From an uncultured Aquabacterium sp. (GTDB taxonomy: Bacteria > Pseudomonadota > Gammaproteobacteria > Burkholderiales > Burkholderiaceae_C), in contig NZ_CANBCC010000002.1 of assembly GCF_947366995.1 (NCBI RefSeq), forward strand, positions 95,236 through 159,235: a DNA stretch of 64,000 bases, in the 5' to 3' direction. Numbering within the stretch: the first letter of the stretch is position 1; the number at the start of each line of letters is the position of its first letter. The notes beneath the pieces were generated by a model, which did no database searches, was not told the origin of the DNA, and was given only the letters and a program-made list of their open reading frames with translations. The position numbers were made by a program, and so were the translations under genes. Positions 18,964-29,160 of the stretch are shown one piece after another.

Positions 18964-19848
18964 GTGAGCACAAGCCCCGTCCTGACGCTGCGCGACCGCT
19001 GGTCGCTGTACCTCGATCTCATCCGCTGGAACCGGCCGCAGGGCTGGTTGCTGTGCCTGTGGCCGGTGCTGGCCGCGCTGTGGCTGGCCTCGGGCCGCCT
19101 GCCTGCGCTCGACCTGCTGCTGATCTTCACGCTGGGTACCTTTTTGATGCGCAGCGCCGGCTGTGCCGTCAACGACATCGCCGACCGCGAGTTCGACCGG
19201 CACGTCAAGCGCACCGCGCAGCGCCCGATCACCAGCGGCCGCCTGTCGGTACAGGAAGCGATCGCCGTGGGCTTGGTGCTGGCGCTGATCTCGTTCGTGC
19301 TGGTGCTGTTCACCAACCCGCTCACGATCGGACTGTCCTTTGGTGCGCTGGGCGTGGCCATCCTCTACCCCTTCACCAAACGCTTCTTTGCGATGCCGCA
19401 GGCCGTGCTTGGCATCGCGTTCAGCTTTGGCATCCCGATGGCCTATGCGGCTGTGCAGGATCAGGTGCCTGCGCAGGCGTGGTGGCTGGTGGTGGGCAAC
19501 ATTGCCTGGGTGCTGGCCTACGACACCGAGTACGCCATGGTCGACCGCGACGACGACCTGCGCATCGGCATGCGCACCTCGGCCATCACGCTCGGGCGTT
19601 TCGATGTGGTCGGCATCGCGGTGTTCTACGCGCTGTGCCTGGCCTGCTGGTGGTGGGTCGGGCAGCAGGCGGGGCGCGGACTGTTCTACCAGCTTGGCCT
19701 GCTTGCTGCAGCGGCCCAGGCAGTGTGGCACTTGGTGCTCATTCGCCACCGGGACCGTGACGGCTGTTTCCGTGCCTTCCGCGCCAACCACTGGCTCGGC
19801 ATGAGCGTGTGGCTGGGCGTGGTGCTCGACGTCGCCTTGCAGGGCTGA
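18964..19848 (+). CDS. ubiA: 4-hydroxybenzoate polyprenyltransferase
   Basis: [20 protein letters not shown]...[30 protein letters not shown]...[14 protein letters not shown]. Confidence 0.95.
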   Translation: MSTSPVLTLRDRWSLYLDLIRWNRPQGWLLCLWPVLAALWLASGRLPALDLLLIFTLGTFLMRSAGCAVNDIADREFDRHVKRTAQRPITSGRLSVQEAIAVGLVLALISFVLVLFTNPLTIGLSFGALGVAILYPFTKRFFAMPQAVLGIAFSFGIPMAYAAVQDQVPAQAWWLVVGNIAWVLAYDTEYAMVDRDDDLRIGMRTSAITLGRFDVVGIAVFYALCLACWWWVGQQAGRGLFYQLGLLAAAAQAVWHLVLIRHRDRDGCFRAFRANHWLGMSVWLGVVLDVALQG

Positions 19849-19852
19849 CGCG

Positions 19853-20686
19853 TCAGCGGCCGAACTCGTCTCCCAGTTCGCCGGCGCGGTGCTGCGCCGC
19901 ACGCATGGCCGCCACGAAGGCCGCCTTCACCCCCGCGGTTTCGAGGTGCGTCAGGGCCGCATAGGTGGTGCCGCCCTTGGACGTGACCCGCTCGCGCAGC
20001 ACGGCCGGGCTGTCCGGCGACTGGCTGGCCAGGGCGGTGGCGCCAGCAAACGTGGCCTGGGCCAGCAGACGACCCTGCTCGGCGGTCAGGCCCATGTCCT
20101 GCGCGGCCTGCATCATCGCTTCGATGAAATAAAACACATACGCCGGGCCCGAGCCCGACAGTGCCGTCACGGCGTCCAGGTCGGCCTCGCGGTCCACCCA
20201 CAGGTGCTGGCCGGTCGGCTCGACCATGGCCTGCACGGCAGCGCGTTCCTCGGCGCTGACCTCGGGGCGGGCGAACAGGCCCGTCATGCCCTGGCCGACC
20301 AGGGCCGGCGTGTTCGGCATGGCCCGCACGATGCGCGGCGTACCCAGCAAGCGCGCCATGTCGTCCGTGCGCAGCCCGGCCATCACGCTGTAGTGCAGTG
20401 CGCCGTGCGTCAGGGCGGCGTAGACGCTGGCAGCGTCCTTGAACTGCTGCGGCTTGACCGCCCACACCACCGTGGTTGCCTGGCTCAGGGTGATGTCCGC
20501 GGTGGCGGCCGTCTGCACGCCGAGGGCGTCCTGCAGTCGCTGGCGCTGCTCGGCGACGGGGTCGATCACGAGGATGCGCTGCGCGTCGCGGCCCTGACGC
20601 AGCAGGCCGCCGATGATGGCGGTGGCCATGTTGCCGCCGCCGATGAAGGCAATGTCGATGGTGGAGGTGCTCATGGGCGAGATCAT
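19853..20686 (-). CDS. proC: Pyrroline-5-carboxylate reductase
   Basis: IAFIGGGNMATAIIGGLLRQG...VIRAMPNTPALVGQG-type motifs; ALSGSGPAYVFYFIEAM. Confidence 0.95.
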   Translation of the reverse strand: MISPMSTSTIDIAFIGGGNMATAIIGGLLRQGRDAQRILVIDPVAEQRQRLQDALGVQTAATADITLSQATTVVWAVKPQQFKDAASVYAALTHGALHYSVMAGLRTDDMARLLGTPRIVRAMPNTPALVGQGMTGLFARPEVSAEERAAVQAMVEPTGQHLWVDREADLDAVTALSGSGPAYVFYFIEAMMQAAQDMGLTAEQGRLLAQATFAGATALASQSPDSPAVLRERVTSKGGTTYAALTHLETAGVKAAFVAAMRAAQHRAGELGDEFGR

Positions 20687-22533
20687 GCCGCATCCGGCCG
20701 CTCGGGCGCGCCGGTGGCCTCGGCCAGCAGGCGCACCAGGCGGTCGGCCTGCAGCGGCTTGTGCAGCAGGTGTACGTGCGCGGCGCGTGCCGCGTCGGCC
20801 AGCCCGGGCGTGGCTTCCCCGGTGAGCAGAAAGGCCGGCAGGGCCTCGCCGAACTTGTAGCGCAGCTGGGCAATGGCCTGCAGGCCGTTGATCGACAGGC
20901 CCAGGCGATGGTCACTCACCACCGCCGACGGCATGCCGCCTTCGGGCATGCGCCCTTCGGTCTGCAGGGCCACCAGCGCCGCGATGGCGCCGTCCGGTGT
21001 CGAGCCGGCCGCGGTGCGCCAGCCGTGTTGGTGCAGCAGCATGGCCGTGCCTTCGCGCACATCGGGGTCGTCCTCGATCAGCAGGATCACGCCGGGTGGG
21101 GTAAGCGGTGACGCATTCGGGGCAGCGGGCTTGCCGCCGCGTGTGCCTGGCCGGCGGGCCACACGGGCCTGGGCCTCTGGCTGCAGGGCCGCGGGCACCA
21201 GCCGCGGCAGGCGCACACTGAAGCACGAGCCCTGGCCGGGGCGCGAGCGCAGGCTGACCGGCGTGGGCCCGAGCAGGCTCAGGCGGCGCACCACGGCCAG
21301 GCCCAGGCCCAGGCCTTCGCTGCTGCGCCGGCCATCGTTGTGCGCCTGAAAATAGTCCTCGAAGATGCGGTGCCGGTGCTCCCGGGCGATGCCGGTGCCG
21401 GTGTCCCACACCTGACAGACAATCCACGGCCCGCGCGCCCGGGCCCGCAGGCGCACGGTGCCCCGTTCGGTGTAGCGCACCGCGTTGTTCAACAGGTTGC
21501 GCAGGATGCGCTCCAGCACGTGCGGGTCGGCCTGCACCCAGGCCTCGGTGGGGTCGAGTTGCCACTGCAGACCCTGATGGGCGCACACCACCGCAAACTC
21601 GCTGTCCAGCCGTCGCCACAGGGCGGGCAGGGCGCAGGCCTGTGCGCGGTAGTCGATGCGCTGCGCATCGATGCGGGCCACGTCGAACATGCGCTCGAAC
21701 ATCGTGCTCAGCGAGCCCAGCGCCGTCTGCATTCGGTCGAGCAGGCCATGCCCTTCGGCCGCGGGCACGTGGGGACGCAGCGCGCTGCTCAGCAGCATCA
21801 GCACGTGCAGCGGCTGGCGCAGGTCGTGGCTGGCCGAGGCAAAGAACTCGCCCTTCTGCCGGTCGGCAATCTCGGCGCGGGCCTTCTCCCGGGTCACGTT
21901 GTTGACCTCCTCGCGCAGTTGCAGCACCAGGTCGGCGTTCTCGTTGCGCAGCAGCGTGCCCTCGCGCAGCCGGCGGCTGATCTGCCGCGTCACGGCCAGG
22001 CTGGTCACCATCGAGACGCCCATCACCAGCGCGAGGAACGACGAACTGGGCTGGCCGTCCACCATCAGCCGCATTCCGGCCAGCGTCAGCAGGGGGGTGC
22101 TGCCCGCCACGGCCACACCCCAGTCGTGCACGCTCACCAGCATTACCGTGTAGGCGTACACCAGCGAGGCGGCCACGAGCGCGAGCTGCCAGTCGTTGTC
22201 GGCCACCCCCAGCAGCGCCACCGCGAACAGCCCCCACAGCGTGCCCTGTGACAGATGCCATCCGAGCAGGCTGCGGCGCCAGCGTTGGTAGCCCGAGGCC
22301 GGGATGCCGAAGCGGCGGAAATGCCGCGTCATCGCGATGACGATGCCCCACACGCCCAGTAGTCCGAGCGTGGGCAGCACCCATTGCCACGCCGGCAGCG
22401 GCCAGCCGCGGATCAGCCACAGCAGCGCCATCAGCGACAGCGCCTGGCCGAGGATGGTGTGCGGGGTGGTGCGCCACGCGTCCTGCAGCATCTGCAGGTC
22501 GACGCGGGTCTGCATGGGGCTGATGCCGCGCAT
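20683..22533 (-). CDS. Membrane-bound hybrid sensor histidine kinase with C-terminal receiver domain
   Basis: Multiple N-terminal TM segments; FFASASHDLRQPLHVL H-box; NAVRYTERG; DTGTGIA; C-terminal REC with IEDDPDVREG and SDHRLG. Confidence 0.92.
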   Translation of the reverse strand: MRGISPMQTRVDLQMLQDAWRTTPHTILGQALSLMALLWLIRGWPLPAWQWVLPTLGLLGVWGIVIAMTRHFRRFGIPASGYQRWRRSLLGWHLSQGTLWGLFAVALLGVADNDWQLALVAASLVYAYTVMLVSVHDWGVAVAGSTPLLTLAGMRLMVDGQPSSSFLALVMGVSMVTSLAVTRQISRRLREGTLLRNENADLVLQLREEVNNVTREKARAEIADRQKGEFFASASHDLRQPLHVLMLLSSALRPHVPAAEGHGLLDRMQTALGSLSTMFERMFDVARIDAQRIDYRAQACALPALWRRLDSEFAVVCAHQGLQWQLDPTEAWVQADPHVLERILRNLLNNAVRYTERGTVRLRARARGPWIVCQVWDTGTGIAREHRHRIFEDYFQAHNDGRRSSEGLGLGLAVVRRLSLLGPTPVSLRSRPGQGSCFSVRLPRLVPAALQPEAQARVARRPGTRGGKPAAPNASPLTPPGVILLIEDDPDVREGTAMLLHQHGWRTAAGSTPDGAIAALVALQTEGRMPEGGMPSAVVSDHRLGLSINGLQAIAQLRYKFGEALPAFLLTGEATPGLADAARAAHVHLLHKPLQADRLVRLLAEATGAPERPDAA

Positions 22534-22550
22534 GCCGCGGTCTGCGGGGT

Positions 22551-23270
22551 TCACGCCAGGCTTTCCCGGCGTCCTTCCTGGCTCGCTTCTTCTGGCGATC
22601 GCGGCGCCCAGGCCGCGGGGGCCTGCCGCGAGCACAGCAACACGAGTTGCGTGCGGCTGTGCACCCCATAGGCCCGGAAGATGGCGCTCACGTGCAGCTT
22701 CACGGTTTCGGCGCTGATGCCCAGTGCATCGGCAATGGCCTGGTTGGTGCAGCCCTTGAGGATCCAGGTCAGCACGTCCTTCTGGCGCGGGGTCAGGCGA
22801 ACGCTCTGGGCTGGGGTCGCCTCATCCGTGGCGTCGGGCTGGTCGGCAGGCGACAACAGCTCCGATGGGAAGTGCAGGCGCCCCTCGACCAGCGCCCGCA
22901 GGGCCATGGTGAAGCCGTCGATCTCGGCCAGCTTGGGAATGAAGCACGACGCGCCGTGGTGGATGCACTCCAGCGCCACCTGCACGTCGTTCTGTCCGGT
23001 GATGATGCCGATGCGCTGCGTCGGCGCCGCCTGGCGCACGGCCTGCAAGGTGGCGGTGCCGCGGCTGTCAGGCAGGCCCAGGTCGAGCAACACGACGTCG
23101 ATCGGGTCGGCGTCGGGCCCATGGGCCAGCCGCTCGAGCGTGGCCTGCAGCGAGTTGGCCTGAGAGAAGCGCGCTTTCGGTTCGAGGGCGCGGATGGCCT
23201 GCATCATCCCTTCTCGGATCAGGCTGTGGTCATCGACCAGCAGGTAGTGGGGCGGACGCAGAACTTCCAT
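22551..23270 (-). CDS. LuxR/NarL-type response regulator
   Basis: LVDDHSLIREG, LLDLGLPDSRG receiver motifs; LTPRQKDVLTWILKGCTNQAIADALGISAETVKLHVSAIF HTH. Confidence 0.95.
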   Translation of the reverse strand: MEVLRPPHYLLVDDHSLIREGMMQAIRALEPKARFSQANSLQATLERLAHGPDADPIDVVLLDLGLPDSRGTATLQAVRQAAPTQRIGIITGQNDVQVALECIHHGASCFIPKLAEIDGFTMALRALVEGRLHFPSELLSPADQPDATDEATPAQSVRLTPRQKDVLTWILKGCTNQAIADALGISAETVKLHVSAIFRAYGVHSRTQLVLLCSRQAPAAWAPRSPEEASQEGRRESLA

Positions 23271-23307
23271 ACCGTTTACGTAAGCGATCCCGCATGGTAG
23301 CGGGCGC

Positions 23308-23994
23308 TCAGCGTCGGCCGAATAGGGCTGTGCCCACCCTGACCAGGGTCGAGCCCTCGGCGATGGCGGCCGCCAGGTCGCCGCTCATTCCCATCGACAG
23401 CGTGTCCACGGGAAGACCCTGAGCCTTCAGGTGCTCGAACACGCTACGCACGCGGGCCAGTTCCGCGTGCTGCACGGCCGGGTCCTCGCTGGGGGCGGGC
23501 AGCGCCATCACGCCCCGCAGCGTCAGGCGGGGCAGGGCGGCCACCGCGCGGGCCAGGCTTTCAGCTTCTTCGGGCGCGATGCCGCTCTTGCTCGCCTCGC
23601 CACTGGTGTTGACCTGCACGCACACCTGCAGCGGCGGCAGCCCTTCAGGACGTTGCTCCGACAGGCGCTGCGCGACCTTCAGTCGGTCCACGGTGTGCAC
23701 CCAGTCGAACGACTCGGCCACCACGCGGGTCTTGTTGCTCTGCAGCGGCCCGATCATGTGCCACTCGATCTGACTGCGCAGGTCTGCCAGTTCCGCGATC
23801 TTCGCCACGGCCTCCTGCACGTAGTTTTCGCCAAACCGACGCTGTCCTGCGTCAAATGCTTCTCGCACCGTTACAGATGGAAACGTCTTGCTGACAGCCA
23901 GCAAGGTGACACTCTCGGGTGGGCGCCCAGCGAGAGAACAGGCCTGTTGTATCCGGTCTCTCACGCTTTGCAGGTTGTTTGCGATCGTCGACAT
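23308..23994 (-). CDS. yggS: YggS-family PLP homeostasis protein
   Basis: LLAVSKTFPSVTVREAFDAGQRRFGENYVQEAVAKI...WHMIGPLQSNKTR...LSMGMSGDLAAAIAEGSTLVRVGTALFG. Confidence 0.95.
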   Translation of the reverse strand: MSTIANNLQSVRDRIQQACSLAGRPPESVTLLAVSKTFPSVTVREAFDAGQRRFGENYVQEAVAKIAELADLRSQIEWHMIGPLQSNKTRVVAESFDWVHTVDRLKVAQRLSEQRPEGLPPLQVCVQVNTSGEASKSGIAPEEAESLARAVAALPRLTLRGVMALPAPSEDPAVQHAELARVRSVFEHLKAQGLPVDTLSMGMSGDLAAAIAEGSTLVRVGTALFGRR

Positions 23995-24031
23995 AATGGG
24001 TCTGTAACCAAAAGCCAGGCCCACATCATCC

Positions 24032-25075
24032 ATGGATATCACCCAGCTCCTTGCGTTCTCCGTCAAGAACAAGGCATCCGATCTTCACCTGTCGGCAGGG
24101 CTGCCCCCCATGATCCGGGTCCACGGCGATGTGCGCCGCATCAACGTCGACGCGCTGGACCACAAGCAGGTCCACGACATGGTGTACGACATCATGAACG
24201 ACGCGCAGCGCAAGACCTATGAAGAAACGCTGGAGTGCGACTTCTCGTTCGAGATCCAGGGCCTGGCGCGTTTCCGCGTCAACGCGTTCAACCAGAACCG
24301 AGGTGCCGGCGCCGTGTTCCGGACGATTCCGTCCAAGATCCTGACGCTAGAGCAACTCAACGCGCCCAAGGTGTTTGCCGACCTGGCGCTGCGGCCGCGC
24401 GGGCTGGTGCTGGTGACCGGCCCGACGGGTTCGGGCAAGTCGACCACGCTGGCGGCCATGATCAACCACCTCAACGAGACCGAGTACGGCCACATCCTGA
24501 CGGTCGAAGACCCGATCGAATTCGTGCACGACTCCAAGAAGTGCCTGATCAACCAGCGCGAGGTGGGCCCGCACACGATGAGCTTTGCCAACGCGCTGCG
24601 CTCCGCGCTGCGTGAAGACCCGGACGCCATCCTCGTGGGCGAAATGCGCGACCTGGAGACCATCCGCCTGGCGTTGACCGCCGCGGAAACCGGGCACCTG
24701 GTGTTCGGCACGCTGCACACCTCGTCGGCCGCCAAGACCATCGACCGCGTGGTCGACGTCTTCCCCGCGGCCGAGAAGGAAATGGTGCGCGCCATGCTGT
24801 CCGAGTCGCTGCAGGCCGTGATCTCGCAGACGCTGTGCAAGACCAAGGACGGCTCGGGCCGGGTGGCCGCGCACGAAATCATGATCGGCACCCCTGCGAT
24901 CCGGAACCTGATCCGCGAGAACAAGATCGCCCAGATGTACTCGTCGATCCAGACCGGCAACAGCATGGGCATGCAGACGCTGGATCAGAACCTGACCGAG
25001 TTGGTGCGACGCAACGTCATCTCGCCTGCCGAGGCCCGCGCAAAGGCCAAGATTCCTGAAAACTTCCCCGGCTGA
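24032..25075 (+). CDS. pilT: Type IV pilus retraction ATPase PilT
   Basis: MDITQLLAFSVKNKASDLHLSAGLPPMIRVHGDVRRIN...TGPTGSGKSTTLAAMI...AMLSESLQAVISQTL. Confidence 0.97.
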   Translation: MDITQLLAFSVKNKASDLHLSAGLPPMIRVHGDVRRINVDALDHKQVHDMVYDIMNDAQRKTYEETLECDFSFEIQGLARFRVNAFNQNRGAGAVFRTIPSKILTLEQLNAPKVFADLALRPRGLVLVTGPTGSGKSTTLAAMINHLNETEYGHILTVEDPIEFVHDSKKCLINQREVGPHTMSFANALRSALREDPDAILVGEMRDLETIRLALTAAETGHLVFGTLHTSSAAKTIDRVVDVFPAAEKEMVRAMLSESLQAVISQTLCKTKDGSGRVAAHEIMIGTPAIRNLIRENKIAQMYSSIQTGNSMGMQTLDQNLTELVRRNVISPAEARAKAKIPENFPG

Positions 25076-25083
25076 GGCAGTTC

Positions 25084-25761
25084 ATGAAACGCCTGCTGGA
25101 CCGTTTTGTCAGTGGCGCAACCGGGGGCGCACGCACCAGCTCCGCCGATGCGGCCGAGGCCGATGACGAGGGATTCTTCGCCACCCAGTTCATGGAACGG
25201 CCCGAGTCCGTGCGAGGCAGTTCGGCCTGGTCGGCGCGCGCGCTGGCCGTGGGCGCGCAGCCGCTGGACCCGGAAGTCGGACTGGCGCTGCTGATGCGGG
25301 CCTGGGGCCAGGACGCCCTGATGGCCGCGCTCGGCGAGGACGTGCAGCGCAAGCTGTTGCCCCATCTTCAGTTCGTGAAGGTGCCCGCGGGCCGGGAACT
25401 CATCGTGCAGGGAGAGCGGGGCGACTACGCGCTCGTCGTGCTCGACGGCGTGGTTGCCGTGGACCGCGTGCCGCCAGCGGGTGGCCGCGTGCGCCTGGCT
25501 GAAGCCCGCGAAGGCGAAGTGATCGGCGAGATGTCGCTGCTCGACGCCAGTGCCCGCTTTGCCTCCTGCCTCACGCTCAGCGCCTGTGCGCTGGCCGTGC
25601 TCACCAGCGAGGCACTGGATGAACTGGCCATCGAGGAGCCCCGCCTCGGCATGGCCCTGATGACCTGCACGGCGCGTCGCTTGTCGCTGCGCATGCGGCA
25701 GCTCGGCGCCCGGCTGGGCGCGCTGCTGGACGCCAGCCGCGCCGGCCCCCACCCCGTTTGA
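25084..25761 (+). CDS. Stand-alone cyclic-nucleotide-binding domain protein
   Basis: VPAGRELIVQGERGDYALVVLDGVVAV...GEVIGEMSLLDASARFASCLTL phosphate-binding-cassette-like motif; no recognisable C-terminal HTH. Confidence 0.85.
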   Translation: MKRLLDRFVSGATGGARTSSADAAEADDEGFFATQFMERPESVRGSSAWSARALAVGAQPLDPEVGLALLMRAWGQDALMAALGEDVQRKLLPHLQFVKVPAGRELIVQGERGDYALVVLDGVVAVDRVPPAGGRVRLAEAREGEVIGEMSLLDASARFASCLTLSACALAVLTSEALDELAIEEPRLGMALMTCTARRLSLRMRQLGARLGALLDASRAGPHPV

Positions 25762-25782
25762 AGACCCCGACAGGACCGCACC

Positions 25783-26919
25783 ATGGAACGCGACCAGGCC
25801 TCCAAATTCATCAACGACCTGCTAAAGCTCATGGTCGCCCGCGGGGGCTCCGACCTGTTCCTGACGTCGGACTTCCCGCCCGCCATCAAAGTCGACGGCA
25901 AGGTCACCAAGGTCTCGCCACAGGCGCTCACCTCGCAGCACACCGTGTCGCTGGCGCGCGCCATCATGAACGACAAGCAGGCGGCCGAGTTCGAGCGCAC
26001 CAAGGAGTGCAACTTCGCGATCTCGCCCGGCGGCATCGGCCGCTTTCGCGTCAATGCGTTCATCCAGCAGGGCAATGTCGGCCTGGTGTTGCGGACCATC
26101 CCGCAGAACCTTCCCACGGTCGACGGCATGGGTTTGCCCCAGATCCTCAAGGAGGTCGTGCTGACCAAGCGTGGCCTGGTGATCCTGGTGGGAGGCACCG
26201 GCTCCGGCAAATCGACCACGCTGGCGGCCATGGTCGACCACCGCAACGAGAACACGCACGGCCACATCATCACGCTGGAAGACCCGGTCGAGTTCGTGCA
26301 CCCGCACAAGAACTGCATCATCACCCAGCGTGAGATCGGCATCGACACCGACGGCTGGGAGATGGCGCTGAAGAACACCCTGCGCCAGGCGCCCGATGTG
26401 ATCCTGATGGGCGAAATCCGCGACCGCGAGACCATGGAGCACGCCGTGCAGTTCGCCGAGACCGGCCACCTCTGCATGGCCACGCTGCACGCCAACAGCG
26501 CCAACCAGGCGCTGGATCGCATCATCAACTTCTTCCCCGAAGAGCGCCGGCCGCAGCTGCTGATGGACCTGTCGCTCAACCTGAAGGCGCTGGTCTCGCA
26601 ACGCCTGCTGCCGCGCCAGGAAGGCAAGGGCCGCGTGGCCGCCGTCGAGATCCTGCTCAACACGCCGCTGATCGGCGACCTCATCTTCAAGGGCGAGGTG
26701 GGCGAGATCAAGGAGATCATGAAGAAGTCGCGGGAGCTGGGCATGCAGACCTTCGACCAGGCGCTGTACGACCTCTACGAGAGCAACTACGTGACCTACG
26801 AAGACGCGCTGCGCAACGCCGATTCGGTCAACGACCTGCGTCTGCAGATCAAGCTGAACAGCACCCGCGCACGCACCAGCGACCTGGCCGCGGGCACCGA
26901 ACACCTGAAGATCGTCTGA
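25783..26919 (+). CDS. pilU: Type IV pilus retraction ATPase-like PilU
   Basis: FINDLLKLMVARGGSDLFLTSDFPPAIKVDGKVTKVS...VGGTGSGKSTTLAAMVDHRN. Confidence 0.96.
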   Translation: MERDQASKFINDLLKLMVARGGSDLFLTSDFPPAIKVDGKVTKVSPQALTSQHTVSLARAIMNDKQAAEFERTKECNFAISPGGIGRFRVNAFIQQGNVGLVLRTIPQNLPTVDGMGLPQILKEVVLTKRGLVILVGGTGSGKSTTLAAMVDHRNENTHGHIITLEDPVEFVHPHKNCIITQREIGIDTDGWEMALKNTLRQAPDVILMGEIRDRETMEHAVQFAETGHLCMATLHANSANQALDRIINFFPEERRPQLLMDLSLNLKALVSQRLLPRQEGKGRVAAVEILLNTPLIGDLIFKGEVGEIKEIMKKSRELGMQTFDQALYDLYESNYVTYEDALRNADSVNDLRLQIKLNSTRARTSDLAAGTEHLKIV

Positions 26920-26932
26920 ACCCCGTCACTCC

Positions 26933-27835
26933 ATGACCGCTGCTGCCCCCAAGAACTACGACCCCACCCCGAGCCGCCGCGTGGCCTTTCTGGGCCTGGG
27001 CACCATGGGGGCGCCCATGGCCGCCCATCTGGCTGCTGCCGGCCACTCGGTGACGGTCTACAACCGCACCGCCGCCAAGGCCGAGGCCTGGGTGGCCGAA
27101 CATGGCGGCCGCGCGGCCGCCGTGCCGCGTGAAGCCGCCCAGGGTGCCGACATCGTATTCAGCTGTGTCGGCAACGACGACGACCTGCGTCAGGTCACCG
27201 TGGGGCCCGATGGGGCCTTCCACGGCATGGCATCTGGCGCCCTGTTCGTCGATCACACCACCACCTCGGCCGAGGTCGCACGCGAGCTGGCTGCGGCGGC
27301 ATCCGCCCGCGAACTCGCCTTCATCGATGCGCCGGTGTCGGGCGGCAACCTGGGGGCCATCGACGGGGTACTGACCGTCATGTGTGGCGGCACGCCGGAA
27401 GCCTTCGCCCGTGCCGAGCCCATCATCCGGGCCTTCGCCCGTGCCGTCACCCTGATGGGCGACAGCGGCGCGGGCCAGCTGACCAAGATGGTCAACCAGA
27501 TCTGCATCGGCGGGCTGCTGCAGGGGCTGTCGGAGGCGTTGGCCTTCGGCCAGAAAGCCGGGCTCGACATGGGCCAGGTCATCGGCGTGATCTCGCAAGG
27601 CGCAGCCGGCAGCTGGCAGCTCGCCAACCGCGGGCCCACCATGGTGCAGGACCAGTTCGATTTCGGCTTTGCCGTCGACTGGATGCGCAAGGATTTCGGC
27701 CTGGTGCTCGACGAGGCACGCCGGTTGGGAGCCCGCCTGCCCGTCACGGCCCTGGTCGACCAGTTCTATGCCGACCTGCAGGCCCAGGGCGGCGGGCGGC
27801 TCGACACGTCCAGCCTCATCCGGCGCCTGCGCTGA
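26933..27835 (+). CDS. NAD(P)-dependent oxidoreductase, 3-hydroxyisobutyrate dehydrogenase family
   Basis: VAFLGLGTMGAPMAAHLAAAGHSVTVYNRT...FIDAPVSGGNLGAIDGVLTVMCGG...GAGQLTKMVNQ. Confidence 0.92.
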   Translation: MTAAAPKNYDPTPSRRVAFLGLGTMGAPMAAHLAAAGHSVTVYNRTAAKAEAWVAEHGGRAAAVPREAAQGADIVFSCVGNDDDLRQVTVGPDGAFHGMASGALFVDHTTTSAEVARELAAAASARELAFIDAPVSGGNLGAIDGVLTVMCGGTPEAFARAEPIIRAFARAVTLMGDSGAGQLTKMVNQICIGGLLQGLSEALAFGQKAGLDMGQVIGVISQGAAGSWQLANRGPTMVQDQFDFGFAVDWMRKDFGLVLDEARRLGARLPVTALVDQFYADLQAQGGGRLDTSSLIRRLR

Positions 27836-27869
27836 GCGGCGTGGCCGGCGCATGAGCCGGCCACGCGCT

Positions 27870-28538
27870 TCACTGCGGTTGCGCGGCGCCGGCGTTGCTG
27901 CCGGGGTTGGTGTTGGCCGCCGGTGAGGGCAGGCGGCGCGCCAGTTCATCTTCACTGATGACCTGGAAGGCCTTCACGACCTTGCGCACGCCGCTGATCG
28001 TGGCGGTCAGCTCGGCCGCGCGGTTGGCCTCGCGCTCCGTCACCACCCCCATCAGGTAGACCTCGCCACGTTCGACCACCACCTTGAAGGCATTGGCCAT
28101 GAGGTCGCGGGCGTCGATCAGCGTGGCCTTCACCTTGCCTTGTATCAGCACGTCGTTCGAGCGTGCCGACAGGCTGCTGTTCGGCGCCACCACCAGCTCG
28201 TTCATCACGTTCACCACGTTCTCGACCTGGCTGGCCGCTCGGGCGGCCGATTCGCGCGCTTGGTCGTCCTGCACTTCGCCGGTCAGCAGCACGTGCCGGT
28301 TGTACGAGGTGACGTTCACGTGGGCCTGGTTGCCGATCGTGTCGCGGATGCGGTTGGCCGCCTTCAACTCGATCGACTGGTCTTCGAGCAGTGCCCCCGA
28401 CGTGCGGCGGTCCGCCGCGACAAAGGCGCCGCCCACGGCCGTGCCCACCAGCAGCGGGGCACAGGCGCTCAGCGAGGCCGCGGCCAGCAGGGCGAGCGCG
28501 GTCGCGCGCAACGAGCGGGTGATGGGGGGGCGGTTCAT
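27870..28538 (-). CDS. BON-domain lipoprotein (YraP/DolP-like)
   Basis: LAAASLSACAPLL lipobox; two BON-type units (VNVTSYNRHVLLTGEV, AFKVVVERGEVYLMGVV). Confidence 0.9.
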   Translation of the reverse strand: MNRPPITRSLRATALALLAAASLSACAPLLVGTAVGGAFVAADRRTSGALLEDQSIELKAANRIRDTIGNQAHVNVTSYNRHVLLTGEVQDDQARESAARAASQVENVVNVMNELVVAPNSSLSARSNDVLIQGKVKATLIDARDLMANAFKVVVERGEVYLMGVVTEREANRAAELTATISGVRKVVKAFQVISEDELARRLPSPAANTNPGSNAGAAQPQ

Positions 28539-29128
28539 GGGTTTTCCTCTCCAAGCAGGTGGTTGTCGACCGCGGCACACAGGCCGCTCAGGGCCAGCCA
28601 GGCGGTCGCGAACATGGTGTCGGCGCGCGTGCCGGGCAGCGGCACCCACACATCGGTGTCGCGCAGCATCGGTCCCAGCGTGCGGGCGGTTTCGCCCGTG
28701 AAGGCCACCAGCGTCATGTCCAGCTCGCGGGCGGCGTCGGTGGCGGCCAGCAGGTCGGGCTCGTCGCGCTCCAGCGAGAAGGCCAGCCACACGTCACCCG
28801 GGTGACCCAGCGCGCGCACCTGCTGGGCCAGCGTCGGCTGCTGCGGCGAGCCCGACGGCGTCAGCGCCACCGCGGCCAGCGGCGGGCGTTCGCGGCCCTG
28901 GCCCTGCACCAGCAGGGTGGCAGCGCGGCGGGCCAGATGGGCCCCTTCGTCTTCACCTGCACACAGCACCGTGCCGCCCGAGGTGAGCGTGTGCATCAGG
29001 GCCTGCGCGGCGTAGTTCAGTTGTTGAGCCAGTCGTTCGGAAGACTGGTACAGCCAGTCGGCGGTCTCCAGCAGCGGCTGCTGCAGATAGGCGGGCTGAA
29101 AATGGGAATCCGGCATGGCGCGGATCAT
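28535..29128 (-). CDS. SIS-domain protein (GmhA/DiaA-like)
   Basis: SIS-like fold (GGTVLCAGEDEGAHLARRAATLLV; DVWLAFSLERDEPDLLAATDAARELDMTLVAFTGETAR); synteny with yraN and yraP. Confidence 0.78.
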   Translation of the reverse strand: MIRAMPDSHFQPAYLQQPLLETADWLYQSSERLAQQLNYAAQALMHTLTSGGTVLCAGEDEGAHLARRAATLLVQGQGRERPPLAAVALTPSGSPQQPTLAQQVRALGHPGDVWLAFSLERDEPDLLAATDAARELDMTLVAFTGETARTLGPMLRDTDVWVPLPGTRADTMFATAWLALSGLCAAVDNHLLGEENP

Positions 29129-29160
29129 AAGTCAGGGGCATTCCCCCTTGTGTCAAGGCG

